Part shown: positions 42,398-50,974 of the stretch, piece by piece | How the letters are laid out: each line of letters begins with the position of its first letter | Numbering within the stretch: position 1 is the first letter of the stretch | Source: Rhizobium sophorae | GTDB lineage: Bacteria > Pseudomonadota > Alphaproteobacteria > Rhizobiales > Rhizobiaceae | DNA: 64,000 nt | Direction of reading: 5' to 3' | Assembly (NCBI RefSeq): GCF_013087515.1 | Contig: NZ_JABFCN010000009.1 | Location: 307,001 to 371,000, forward strand | Translations under genes and position numbers: made by a program | Notes under the pieces: generated by a model | Seen by the model: the letters and a program-made list of their open reading frames with translations, nothing else | What the model was told of the DNA's origin: nothing | The model's database searches: none

Positions 42398-43666
42398 ATG
42401 TCTGTCATCGAGAAATCACAGTCCATGTCCGCCGGCGAACCAGCCAAGGCATTGTGGATCTCCACTATAGCCTTCACGCTCTGTTTTGCCGTCTGGACGA
42501 TCTTCGCGATCATCGGCATTCGCATCAAGCAGGATCTTGGCCTGAACGAGGCCGAGTTCGGATTGCTGGTCGGCACCCCCGTGCTCACCGGTTCGCTGGT
42601 GCGCATCGTCCTTGGCATCTGGACGGGGCGTTACGGCGGCCGTCTCGTTTACACGCTCACCATGCTGGCCGCCGCACTGGCGACCTTTCTGCTCTCTTAC
42701 GCCCAGACCTATACGCAGATGCTGATCGCCGGCCTCGGCGTCGGCCTCGCTGGCGGCTCCTTCGCAGTCGGTGTCGCCTATGTCTCGCCTTTCTTCCCGG
42801 CGGAGAAGCAGGGAACCGCGCTCGGCATCTTCGGCGCCGGCAATGTTGGCGCGGCTGTGACCAAATTCGCCGCCCCTTTCGTGCTGCTCGCATGGGGCTG
42901 GCAGGCGGTTGCGGAGATCTGGGCCGTCGGCCTGGCACTGATGGCAATCGTCTTCTGGTTCACCACGACCGATGATCCGGCCTTCCGTCTCCGCCGCGAA
43001 CGCGGCGCTACCTCCAAGAGTTTTGCCCAGGAATTCGCGCCGCTGCAGAACGTTCAGGTCTGGCGCTTCTCGCTCTATTATTTTTTCGCCTTCGGAGGCT
43101 TCGTCGCCCTGTCGCTGTGGCTGCCGCGCTATCTGGTCGGCGTCTACGGCTTCAACCTGGAAACCGCCGGCATGGTCGCGGCCGCCTATTCCATCCCGGG
43201 CAGCATTTTCCGCGCCTTCGGCGGCGTGCTGTCGGACAAGAAGGGCGCGCGTAGCGTGATGTATACGATGCTTGCCGTGTCGGCCGTGGCCACCCTCATC
43301 CTTTCGCTGCCGGCTGCTTCCAGTGGCGGGACGGGTCCGGCGTTCGGCATCACCCCCGTCATCTTCATCGTCGTCATCTTCGTGCTCGGCTTCTTCATGA
43401 GCCTCGGCAAGGCTGCCGTTTACAAGCACATTCCAGCCTATTACCCCGAAAACGTCGGCGCAGTCGGCGGCGTCGTCGGGATGATGGGCGGCCTTGGCGG
43501 CTTCATCCTTCCGATTGCCTTTGGCCTCCTCAAGGACATGACCGGCCTTTGGTCCAGCTGTTTCCTGCTGCTCTTTGCGATCGTCGTGATCTCTCTCATC
43601 TGGATGCACCTGTCCGTAAAGCAACTGTCGCGCCAAGGGCACTCGGCGCCCGTGGCTGCAACCTGA
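42398..43666 (+). CDS. MFS nitrate/nitrite transporter (NarK/NasA type)
   Basis: A 422-residue major-facilitator permease with twelve hydrophobic segments. The nitrate-porter signatures are visible: GNVGAAVTKFAAPFVL (cf. AGxGNxGxG) in the N-half and GFFMSLGKAAVYKHIPAYYP with VGAVGGVVGMMGGLGGFILP in the C-half. Conserved Arg residues in segments 2 and 8 (RIVLGIWTGRYGG; PGSIFRAFGG) bind the anion in the family. The ATG at 42398 has GGAG at six-base spacing. It is the first gene of the operon and lies directly after the leader terminator. It imports nitrate for assimilation. Confidence 0.93.
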   Translation: MSVIEKSQSMSAGEPAKALWISTIAFTLCFAVWTIFAIIGIRIKQDLGLNEAEFGLLVGTPVLTGSLVRIVLGIWTGRYGGRLVYTLTMLAAALATFLLSYAQTYTQMLIAGLGVGLAGGSFAVGVAYVSPFFPAEKQGTALGIFGAGNVGAAVTKFAAPFVLLAWGWQAVAEIWAVGLALMAIVFWFTTTDDPAFRLRRERGATSKSFAQEFAPLQNVQVWRFSLYYFFAFGGFVALSLWLPRYLVGVYGFNLETAGMVAAAYSIPGSIFRAFGGVLSDKKGARSVMYTMLAVSAVATLILSLPAASSGGTGPAFGITPVIFIVVIFVLGFFMSLGKAAVYKHIPAYYPENVGAVGGVVGMMGGLGGFILPIAFGLLKDMTGLWSSCFLLLFAIVVISLIWMHLSVKQLSRQGHSAPVAAT

Positions 43667-43683
43667 TCTAAGGACCTGGAAAT

Positions 43684-46134
43684 ATGACCGAAAAACTTGT
43701 CATCATCGGCAATGGCATGGCGCCCGGGCGCATGCTGGAGCACCTCTTCGAACAGGCGCCCGGACGCTATGAAGTTACGATCTTCAATGCCGAGCCGCGC
43801 GTCAATTACGACCGCATCATGCTGTCGCCGGTTCTCTCCGGAGAAAAGGACTACGAGCAGATCATCATTCACGGTGACGGCTGGTATATCAAGCATGGCA
43901 TCATGCTCTACAAGGGCCATAAGATCGTCAATATCGATCGCGCCGCCAAGACCGTCACCTCCGACCACGGCGTCACCGAAAGCTATGACAAGCTGGTGAT
44001 CGCAACCGGTTCCGTGCCTTTCATCATCCCCGTTCCCGGCAAGGATCTGCCCGGCGTCATCACCTATCGCGATCTCGACGACGTGCAGGCGATGCTGCTT
44101 GCCGCTCAGTCGCGCGAAAAGGCTGTCGTCATCGGCGGCGGCCTGCTTGGTTTGGAAGCAGCGGCCGGTCTTGCCCAGCGCGGCATGGACGTCACCGTCC
44201 TGCACGTCATGCCGACGCTGATGGAGCGCCAGCTCGACCCCGCTGCCGGCTATCTGCTGCAGAAGGCGGTCGAGGAACGCGGCATCAAGGTCATCTGCAA
44301 GGCCAACACCAAGGCGATCGTCGGCAACGGCAAGGTCGAGGGCATCGAGCTTGACGACGGCCGCATCATCCCGGCAACGCTGGTTGTGATGGCCGTCGGC
44401 ATTCGTCCGAGTGTAGGCCTGGCAAAGGACGCCGGCCTTGCGGTCAATCGCGGCATCGTCGTCGATGCCGGCATGCAGACCTCGGACGGCGATATTCTCG
44501 CGCTCGGCGAATGCGCCGAGGTGGGCGGCATGGTCTATGGCCTCGTTGCGCCGCTCTATGAAATGGCCCGTATCGCCGCCTCGCATCTCTCCGGCGATCG
44601 CTCGCCGGCCTTCGTTCATGCGGATACGCCGACCAAGCTCAAGGTCACCGGCATCGAGCTTTATTCACTCGGTGACTTCGCCGACGGCGACGACCGCGAG
44701 GAGATCGTGTTGCGCGATGCCAGCGCCGGCGTCTACAAGCGCTTGGTGCTGAAGGACAATAAGATCATCGGCACCGTGCTTTACGGCGAGACCGCCGATG
44801 GTGCCTGGTTCAATGACCTGAAGAAGAAGGCAACCGATATTTCGGAGATGCGCGAGACGCTGATCTTCGGACAGGCCTATCAGGGAGGGTCGCCGCTGGA
44901 CCCTATGGCGGCCGTTGCAGCCTTGCCGGATGACGCGGAGATTTGTGGCTGCAACGGCGTATGCAAGGGTAAGATCACTTCGACGATTTCAGGCAAAGGG
45001 CTGACGTCGCTCGACGATGTGCGCGCCCACACGAAGGCATCCGCCTCGTGCGGCTCCTGCACCGGCCTTGTCGAACAACTCATGGCGCTGACGCTCGGCG
45101 ACAGCTACAATCCGACTGCCGTCCAGCCGATGTGCACCTGCACCGAACTCGGCCATGACGACGTTCGCCGGCTGATCAAGGCGAAGGGGCTGAAAAGCAT
45201 CCCTGCCGTCATGCAGGAGCTCGAGTGGAAGACCTCGTGCGGCTGCGCCAAATGTCGGCCGGCCCTCAACTATTACCTCGTCTGCGACTGGCCGGACGAA
45301 TATGCCGATGACTACCAGTCGCGGTTCATCAATGAGCGCGTGCACGCCAACATCCAGAAGGACGGCACCTACTCCGTCGTTCCGCGCATGTGGGGCGGTG
45401 TCACCAATTCGAACGAGCTGCGCGCCATCGCCGATGTCGTCGACAAGTTCGAGATCCCGATGGTGAAGGTCACCGGCGGCCAGCGCATCGACCTGCTCGG
45501 CATCGAAAAGGAAGACCTGCCCGCCGTCTGGGCCGATCTCGGCAAGGCCGGTTTCGTCTCCGGCCAGGCTTATGCCAAGGGTCTGCGCACGGTGAAGACC
45601 TGCGTCGGCTCCGACTGGTGTCGTTTCGGCACGCAGGATTCCACCGGCCTCGGTATCCGGATCGAAAGGTTCATGTGGGGCTCCTGGACGCCGGCCAAGC
45701 TGAAGATGGCCGTCTCCGGCTGCCCGCGCAACTGCGCGGAAGCAACCTGCAAGGACATCGGTGTGATCTGCGTGGATTCCGGTTTCGAGATCCATTTCGC
45801 CGGTGCGGCCGGTCTCGACATCAAGGGCACGGAGGTCCTCGGGCTTGTCCGGACCGAGGACGAGGCGCTGGAGCATATCGTGGCCCTGACGCAGATGTAT
45901 CGCGAGCAGGCCCGCTATCTCGAGCGCATCTACAAATGGGCAAAGCGCATCGGCCTGGAGGAAATCCGCCGCCAGATCATGGGTGATGCCGAAAAGCGCA
46001 AAGCCTATTACGAGCGCTTCGTCTTCAGCCAAAAATTTGCCCAGGTCGACCCCTGGTCGGAGCGTGTTTCCGGCAAGGACAAGCATGAGTTCAAGCCGAT
46101 GGCGACGATCGGCTATCCGCAGGCTGCAGAATAA
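43684..46134 (+). CDS. nirB: nitrite reductase [NAD(P)H] large subunit
   Basis: An 816-residue siroheme enzyme reducing nitrite to ammonium. The FAD/NAD domain runs from about 1 to 300 ([35 protein letters not shown]). BFD-like [2Fe-2S] regions follow with CGCNGVCKG and CGSCTGLVEQL (about 420-465), and a second with CTCTELGHD and TSCGCAKCRPAL (about 480-530). The siroheme/[4Fe-4S] catalytic domain has TCVGSDWCRFGTQDSTGLG and SGCPRNCAEATCKD (about 640-700). Length and domain order match assimilatory NirB. It sits 17 bp after the transporter and 10 bp before nirD. Confidence 0.97.
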   Translation: MTEKLVIIGNGMAPGRMLEHLFEQAPGRYEVTIFNAEPRVNYDRIMLSPVLSGEKDYEQIIIHGDGWYIKHGIMLYKGHKIVNIDRAAKTVTSDHGVTESYDKLVIATGSVPFIIPVPGKDLPGVITYRDLDDVQAMLLAAQSREKAVVIGGGLLGLEAAAGLAQRGMDVTVLHVMPTLMERQLDPAAGYLLQKAVEERGIKVICKANTKAIVGNGKVEGIELDDGRIIPATLVVMAVGIRPSVGLAKDAGLAVNRGIVVDAGMQTSDGDILALGECAEVGGMVYGLVAPLYEMARIAASHLSGDRSPAFVHADTPTKLKVTGIELYSLGDFADGDDREEIVLRDASAGVYKRLVLKDNKIIGTVLYGETADGAWFNDLKKKATDISEMRETLIFGQAYQGGSPLDPMAAVAALPDDAEICGCNGVCKGKITSTISGKGLTSLDDVRAHTKASASCGSCTGLVEQLMALTLGDSYNPTAVQPMCTCTELGHDDVRRLIKAKGLKSIPAVMQELEWKTSCGCAKCRPALNYYLVCDWPDEYADDYQSRFINERVHANIQKDGTYSVVPRMWGGVTNSNELRAIADVVDKFEIPMVKVTGGQRIDLLGIEKEDLPAVWADLGKAGFVSGQAYAKGLRTVKTCVGSDWCRFGTQDSTGLGIRIERFMWGSWTPAKLKMAVSGCPRNCAEATCKDIGVICVDSGFEIHFAGAAGLDIKGTEVLGLVRTEDEALEHIVALTQMYREQARYLERIYKWAKRIGLEEIRRQIMGDAEKRKAYYERFVFSQKFAQVDPWSERVSGKDKHEFKPMATIGYPQAAE

Positions 46135-46144
46135 GGAGATGGAC

Positions 46145-46474
46145 ATGAACTGGATCGCAATCGGTGACATCTCCGACATCCCGCTGCGCGGCGCGCGCTG
46201 CGTGAAGACGCCGCAAGGCAAGATCGCCGTCTTCCGCACGGCCGAAAACGAGGTCTTTGCCATCGAGGATCACTGCCCGCACAAGGGCGGCCCGCTCTCC
46301 CAGGGCATCGTCCACGCCAAGTCAGTCACCTGCCCGCTGCACAACTGGGTTATCTCGTTGGAAACAGGCAAGGCTCTCGGCGCCGATGAAGGCGAGGTTC
46401 GGACGATCCAGGTGCTGAACGAAGACGGCAGGCTGTTCATCGCTCTGGAAAGCCTGATGATGGCGGCGGAATAG
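46145..46474 (+). CDS. nirD: nitrite reductase small subunit (Rieske type)
   Basis: A 109-residue partner of NirB with a Rieske-like domain. The cluster motifs are EDHCPHKGGPL (C-x-H, about residues 40-50) and TCPLHNWVISLETG (C-x-x-H, about 62-75), a full 2Cys/2His set, whereas some NirD proteins lack the cluster. The ATG at 46145 is preferred because AGGAG then stands six bases away; the in-frame ATG at 46139 directly abuts the ribosome site. Its stop abuts the nasA start with no gap. Confidence 0.95.
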   Translation: MNWIAIGDISDIPLRGARCVKTPQGKIAVFRTAENEVFAIEDHCPHKGGPLSQGIVHAKSVTCPLHNWVISLETGKALGADEGEVRTIQVLNEDGRLFIALESLMMAAE

Positions 46475-49132
46475 ATGGCGGCGGAGGTCAAGACCACCTG
46501 TCCCTATTGCGGTGTCGGCTGCGGCGTAATCGCCACGGTCGACGCGGCCGGCGCAGTCAGCGTCAAAGGAGATCCCGAGCATCCGTCGAATTTCGGCCGG
46601 CTCTGCTCGAAGGGTTCAGCCCTTGCCGAAACCATCGATCTCGATGGCCGGCTTCTCCATCCCGAGATCGAAGGCCAACAGAGCGGCTGGGACGAGGCGC
46701 TTGCTCTGGTCGCCCGCCGCTTTTCTGAAACGATAGCCGAACACGGGCCTGCCGCCGTTGCCTTCTACGTCTCGGGCCAGTTGCTGACCGAGGATTACTA
46801 TGTCGCCAACAAGCTGATGAAGGGCTTCATCGGCTCCGGCAATATCGACACCAATTCAAGGCTTTGCATGTCCTCTTCCGTGGCGGGGCATCGCCGCGCC
46901 TTCGGCGCCGATACGGTGCCCGGGACCTATGAGGATATCGAACTTGCGGATCTGGTGATCCTGACCGGCTCCAACCTTGCCTGGTGTCATCCCGTCATCT
47001 ACCAGCGGCTTGCCGCCGCAAAGACGGCGCGGCCAAACATGCGGATCGTCGTCATCGATCCGCGCCGGACGATGACATGCGACATCGCCGACCTGCATCT
47101 CGCCATCCGTCCTGATGGCGACGTTGCGCTGTTCATGGGACTGCTTGCCCATCTCGCGACCAGCCCGGCAATCGACCAGAATTATATCGGCGCCCATACA
47201 GAAGGTTTCGGAGACGCTTTTGCGACGGCCGCCGCGCTCGACATCAACGAACTCCTGGAACGGACCGGCCTGCCTGCCATGCAGATCAGGGAGTTCTTCC
47301 GCCTGTTCGAGACGACGCCGAAGGTCGTGACCTGCTACAGCCAGGGCGTCAACCAATCCTCCTCCGGCACCGACAAGGTCAATGCCATCCTCAACTGTCA
47401 CCTGGCGACCGGCCGCATCGGCCGCCCCGGCATGGGACCGTTTTCGCTGACCGGCCAGCCGAACGCCATGGGCGGACGCGAGGTTGGCGGTCTCGCCAAT
47501 ATGCTTGCCGCCCATATGGCGATCGAGAATGCCGAGGACCGAGACCGTGTACAACGCTTCTGGAACTCGCCGGTCATCGCCGCGAAACCCGGCCTGAAGG
47601 CGGTCGACATGTTCCAAGCCGTGGCCGACGGACGCATCAAGGCGCTGTGGATCATGGCAACCAATCCCGTCGTCTCGATGCCGGATGCCGACAGCGTCGA
47701 AAGCGCGATCGCCGCCTGTCCCTTCGTCGTTGTATCCGACATCCTGAAAGAGACGGATACGACCCGGCACGCAAATGTGCTTTTGCCCTCGCTCGGCTGG
47801 GGCGAGAAGGATGGCACCGTCACCAATTCCGAACGGCGCATTTCAAGGCAGCGGCCGTTTCTCGACGTCCCCGGCGATGCAAGGGCAGACTGGTGGCAGC
47901 TTGCGGAGGTCGGGCGCCGCATGGGATTTGCCGCCGCCTTCGATTTTGATGCGCCGGCGGCAATCTTCGACGAGCACGCAGCGCTTTCCGCCTTCGAAAA
48001 TAACGGCCGCCGCGACTTCGACATCGGCGCGCGCGCCGGCATGAGCGGCGGGGCTTACGACGAACTGTCGCCCTTCCAGTGGCCGCAGGCGGCAGGGACA
48101 GAACCGAGCATCACCCGCTTCTTCGCCGAGGGCGGTTTCTTCCATCCCGATCGCAAGGCGCGCTTCGTCGCGGTCAAACCGCCCGCAACCGATCGCACCG
48201 ATGCCGAGTATCCCTTCACGCTGAATACCGGGCGCATCCGCGACCAGTGGCACACGATGACGCGAACCGGAAAGAGCGCGGGGCTTTCCGCCCATATCGC
48301 CGAACCCTTTGCCGAGATCCATCCGCGCGACGCGATCGAGACCGGCATATCAAGTGCCAGCCTGGTCGAGATCGACAGCCCGCACGGCAAGGCAATCGTC
48401 AGGGCGCTGGTGACCGATCGCCAAGCCCGTGGCGGCATCTTTGCGCCGATGCACTGGAACGACCAATTCGCCGCAAGAGCACGGATCGACGCCGTGGTCG
48501 CGCCGATAACCGATCCCATTTCCGGTCAGCCGGCGTCGAAGAACGTGGCCGTCGCCGTCCGGCCCTTCCGCGCCGCCCATTACGGCTTCGCCGTCTCCGC
48601 CACGAAACCCGCCACGCCCGACGCGGCCTATTGGGCGCTGGCGAAAGCCGCCGGCGGCTGGCGGCTGGAGCTTGCCTTCGGCGAAAACGTCGAAGACTGG
48701 ACGGCCTGGTGCCGGGCTGTTTTCGCCATTCCGGCCGAGATCGAACCTCTTGGTTATGCCGACCGGCAATCGGGCGACCTCAGGCTCGCCTTCTTCGACG
48801 GCGACGTCCTGCTTGCCGCGCTGTTTCTGGCACGCGAGCCCGTCGCTGTCGCGCGCAACTGGGCGATCTCGCAGCTCTCCGCCTCGCATGGCGACCTCAG
48901 GAAACGCTTTGCGCTCGTTGCGGGTCGTCCCGGCGCAGGCAGGCCGGATCCGGGCGCCACCGTCTGCTCTTGCTTCAGTGTCGGGGTCAACCAGATCGCT
49001 GCTGTCGTGCGCGGCGGATGTCACAGCGTCGAGGCGGTCGGCAAGGAAACCAGCGCTGGAACCAATTGCGGCTCCTGCCGCAGCGAAATCGGTAGCATCA
49101 TCGATCGCTGTCTTGCCGCAGCAGCGGAGTGA
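46475..49132 (+). CDS. nasA: assimilatory nitrate reductase catalytic subunit
   Basis: An 885-residue molybdopterin enzyme reducing nitrate to nitrite in the cytoplasm. The N-terminal [4Fe-4S] motif is TCPYCGVGCGVIATV with the fourth Cys in GRLCSKG (about residues 8-47). The Mo-bis-MGD domains include SSVAGHRRAFGADTVPGTYE, LVILTGSNLAWCHPVIYQRL and TGQPNAMGGREVGGLANML. The C-terminal dinucleotide-binding block starts near FTLNTGRIRDQWHTMTRTGK. The last 60 residues add a BFD-like [2Fe-2S] domain (TVCSCFSVGVNQI and GTNCGSCRSEIG), typical of NasA forms fed by NADH-flavoprotein or NirB-type donors. It is the final gene of the operon. Confidence 0.96.
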   Translation: MAAEVKTTCPYCGVGCGVIATVDAAGAVSVKGDPEHPSNFGRLCSKGSALAETIDLDGRLLHPEIEGQQSGWDEALALVARRFSETIAEHGPAAVAFYVSGQLLTEDYYVANKLMKGFIGSGNIDTNSRLCMSSSVAGHRRAFGADTVPGTYEDIELADLVILTGSNLAWCHPVIYQRLAAAKTARPNMRIVVIDPRRTMTCDIADLHLAIRPDGDVALFMGLLAHLATSPAIDQNYIGAHTEGFGDAFATAAALDINELLERTGLPAMQIREFFRLFETTPKVVTCYSQGVNQSSSGTDKVNAILNCHLATGRIGRPGMGPFSLTGQPNAMGGREVGGLANMLAAHMAIENAEDRDRVQRFWNSPVIAAKPGLKAVDMFQAVADGRIKALWIMATNPVVSMPDADSVESAIAACPFVVVSDILKETDTTRHANVLLPSLGWGEKDGTVTNSERRISRQRPFLDVPGDARADWWQLAEVGRRMGFAAAFDFDAPAAIFDEHAALSAFENNGRRDFDIGARAGMSGGAYDELSPFQWPQAAGTEPSITRFFAEGGFFHPDRKARFVAVKPPATDRTDAEYPFTLNTGRIRDQWHTMTRTGKSAGLSAHIAEPFAEIHPRDAIETGISSASLVEIDSPHGKAIVRALVTDRQARGGIFAPMHWNDQFAARARIDAVVAPITDPISGQPASKNVAVAVRPFRAAHYGFAVSATKPATPDAAYWALAKAAGGWRLELAFGENVEDWTAWCRAVFAIPAEIEPLGYADRQSGDLRLAFFDGDVLLAALFLAREPVAVARNWAISQLSASHGDLRKRFALVAGRPGAGRPDPGATVCSCFSVGVNQIAAVVRGGCHSVEAVGKETSAGTNCGSCRSEIGSIIDRCLAAAAE

Positions 49133-49168
49133 TCCGCGCAGAAGCAAGCAGGACGCAGCCGAGCACCG

Positions 49169-49840
49169 TCAGGCCGCGTTCGGGACGATAAGCATCTTGT
49201 GATCGGAGGAGATGCGGACCGAGATCTCATCATAGGATGAAAGCGTCGGGTGCGGCGTCTCCATCTTTTGGTGATGCGTTGCCGTGATGACCATGACATC
49301 GGCACCCGCCGCCTCGCCCGCGGTAATGCCGGCTGCGACATCCTCGAACACCAGGCAATCCTGCGTGCTGACGCCGAGGCGCTCGGCGCCCAGGATATAA
49401 CATTGCGGGTCGGGTTTTCCGACCTTCACGTCCTCCGCCGTCACCATGAATTTCGGCACCGGCAAGCCTGCTGCCTCCAGCCGTCGGTGAGCAAGGCGCA
49501 ACGGCGAGGAGGTGACGATCGCCCAGCGATCCGGCGGCAGTGAACTCAGAAAGGTCGCGGCGCCGGGAATGGCCACGACGTCGCTGACATCGGCGATTTC
49601 GGCCTCGGTCACCAGCTTCGATTCATGTTCGGGATCGACTCCCGGCAGGTTCAGCCGTGTGATCGTGTCAATGCCGCGCGATCCATGCATCTTCGGTAAA
49701 AAGGTGGCGACATCGAGCCCGTGACGCCTTGCCCAGTCGCTCCATACACGCTCGGCCGCACGGATCGAATTGAGGATGGTGCCGTCCATATCGAACAGGA
49801 AGGCGGCATAGGGCTTCTCGAAGCCGCGGGGCATCGGCAT
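49169..49840 (-). CDS. HAD-superfamily phosphatase
   Basis: A 223-residue HAD hydrolase of the sugar-phosphatase/beta-phosphoglucomutase-like subgroup. Motif I is FLFDMDGTILNS, motif II AIVTSSPLRLAHR, motif III KVGKPDPQCYILGAERLG and motif IV VFEDVAAGITAGEAAGADVM. The helical cap lies between residues about 20 and 85. Substrates of this subgroup are small sugar phosphates such as 2-deoxyglucose-6-P or glycerol-P. I use the ATG at 49840; a TTG at 49846 is also in frame. It is convergent with the nas operon and not obviously linked to it. Confidence 0.88.
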   Translation of the reverse strand: MPMPRGFEKPYAAFLFDMDGTILNSIRAAERVWSDWARRHGLDVATFLPKMHGSRGIDTITRLNLPGVDPEHESKLVTEAEIADVSDVVAIPGAATFLSSLPPDRWAIVTSSPLRLAHRRLEAAGLPVPKFMVTAEDVKVGKPDPQCYILGAERLGVSTQDCLVFEDVAAGITAGEAAGADVMVITATHHQKMETPHPTLSSYDEISVRISSDHKMLIVPNAA

Positions 49841-49961
49841 AGACAAAAGGCTGATCCTTCAGGGAAAGAGTCGGACGGTGGTCGCTATCGCGATGAAACG
49901 GCAAATCATTGGGTTTTGCAAGCTTTCGGGAATGGCGGTGACGCCTCCCGACCGCCTTCAC

Positions 49962-50279
49962 CTAAAAAGCCCCCGTGCCGGAGGTGACGATCAAGTCGCA
50001 GGAAAGCCGGAGGCCGATCGGGTCGTGGCAGAGGTCGTCGGCACCATCGGCGAGTTCCAGTGCGGCCGAAGCATCGGCGCGCAGGTAGGCTTGCGTGGCC
50101 GGATCGACGCGCATCGGAGCTGCGGTCCAGAGTGAGGGACGGCTGACGTCGATCGCTGAAATTTTAGCCTTGTCATTCCTGACGGCGTAGGAGGCGACCG
50201 CCATGCCACTCATCGTCAAGGTGAGTGCAAGTACGATCTGAAGACCGAGATCTGCGGCTTCGCGAAAGGAGATGAACAT
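49962..50279 (-). CDS. small membrane-anchored hypothetical protein
   Basis: A 105-residue protein with one hydrophobic segment near the N-terminus (LGLQIVLALTLTMSGMAVAS) and an otherwise soluble, acidic-alanine-rich part predicted outside the membrane. GAGG six bases upstream of the ATG supports the frame. The mature portion has two cysteines (DDLCHDPIGLRLSCD) that may pair in the periplasm. No family recognised. It is encoded divergently from the secreted protein gene at 50492, with about 210 bp between them. Confidence 0.5.
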   Translation of the reverse strand: MFISFREAADLGLQIVLALTLTMSGMAVASYAVRNDKAKISAIDVSRPSLWTAAPMRVDPATQAYLRADASAALELADGADDLCHDPIGLRLSCDLIVTSGTGAF

Positions 50280-50491
50280 AGCGGCCTCATGCCACGGTTT
50301 TTTAGTATCTCCGCATGCAAGTAAGACATGCGCCGGCGCCGATCCAGCGACATCGCCCGTTAAGGTTTACGCATAACCATGCCGGGTACGCAGCGAGGCT
50401 TGAAGGCAGGTTTTCTGCAAATTTCGGAACAATGATTCAATCAGGCAGTGACCCAGGGTCATCCCAGATGAAAATCCAAGGAGGATATTCC

Positions 50492-50818
50492 ATGTCTAGA
50501 TCCCTTATTGCCGCTTCGCTACTCGCGATCGGCATGGCGTCGTCGGCTTTTGCCCAGTCTAACCCGAGTCCGATCGGGCCAACGAATGGCGGCTCGACCG
50601 ATCCCGGTTCGGGTAGCTATTCATCCGATTACACCAACGATGACAACGGCATTCGTCCGGTACCCGTCTCGCCGGCCGATCCGACGACGACACAGAGCAT
50701 CGGCCGACCGCAGACGATGGAATGCCCCGGCTTGCCGCAACAGATGTCCGGCGTCGACACGCGCGGCGGCCAGAGTGGCGCATCGATCAGCGATGCCTGC
50801 CGCGAATACGACAACTAA
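50492..50818 (+). CDS. small secreted hypothetical protein
   Basis: A 108-residue exported protein. An AGGAGG ribosome site seven bases upstream fixes the ATG. The signal peptide is MSRSLIAASLLAIGMASSAF with cleavage after AFA, and the mature chain is rich in Pro, Ser, Gly, Asp and Thr (about residues 22-75), so probably unstructured. Two cysteines near the end (TMECPGLP and DACREYDN) may form a disulfide. Similar short exported proteins are common in Rhizobium without known role. A terminator follows. Confidence 0.65.
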   Translation: MSRSLIAASLLAIGMASSAFAQSNPSPIGPTNGGSTDPGSGSYSSDYTNDDNGIRPVPVSPADPTTTQSIGRPQTMECPGLPQQMSGVDTRGGQSGASISDACREYDN

Positions 50819-50839
50819 GCGACAGACTGCCGCTCTCAG

Positions 50840-50866
50840 AAAAGGCCGGTTCACGCCGGCCTTTTT
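50840..50866 (+). terminator. intrinsic terminator of the secreted protein gene
   Basis: AAAAGGCCGG-ttcacg-CCGGCCTTTTT, a perfect stem with T-run, 22 bp after the stop. Confidence 0.88.
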
Positions 50867-50912
50867 CATGTCGCCGACAGCCGTGAAAACTTTTTCCGCC
50901 GGATGAAACTTT

Positions 50913-50942
50913 TGATCCGGGCGTTCCGTACATCCGTAGCGG
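50913..50942 (+). promoter_or_regulatory. RpoE/ChrR-type (ECF11-like) promoter of the photolyase operon
   Basis: TGATCC (50913-50918), 18-bp spacer, TAGCGG (50937-50942), 32 bp before the TTG start of the photolyase gene. The -35 matches TGATCC, the element I recall for sigma-E/ChrR-controlled genes of Rhodobacter; the spacing equals that of the site upstream of the chrR-like gene. Confidence 0.6.
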
Positions 50943-50974
50943 GTTGAAAACAACACAGGCGGGGAACGGCTTTA

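Noticed and set aside
50426..50450. GGAAC-N18-TG upstream of the secreted protein gene
   Set aside because: The -10 has TG instead of TT, so it does not meet the stress-promoter consensus used for the other three sites.
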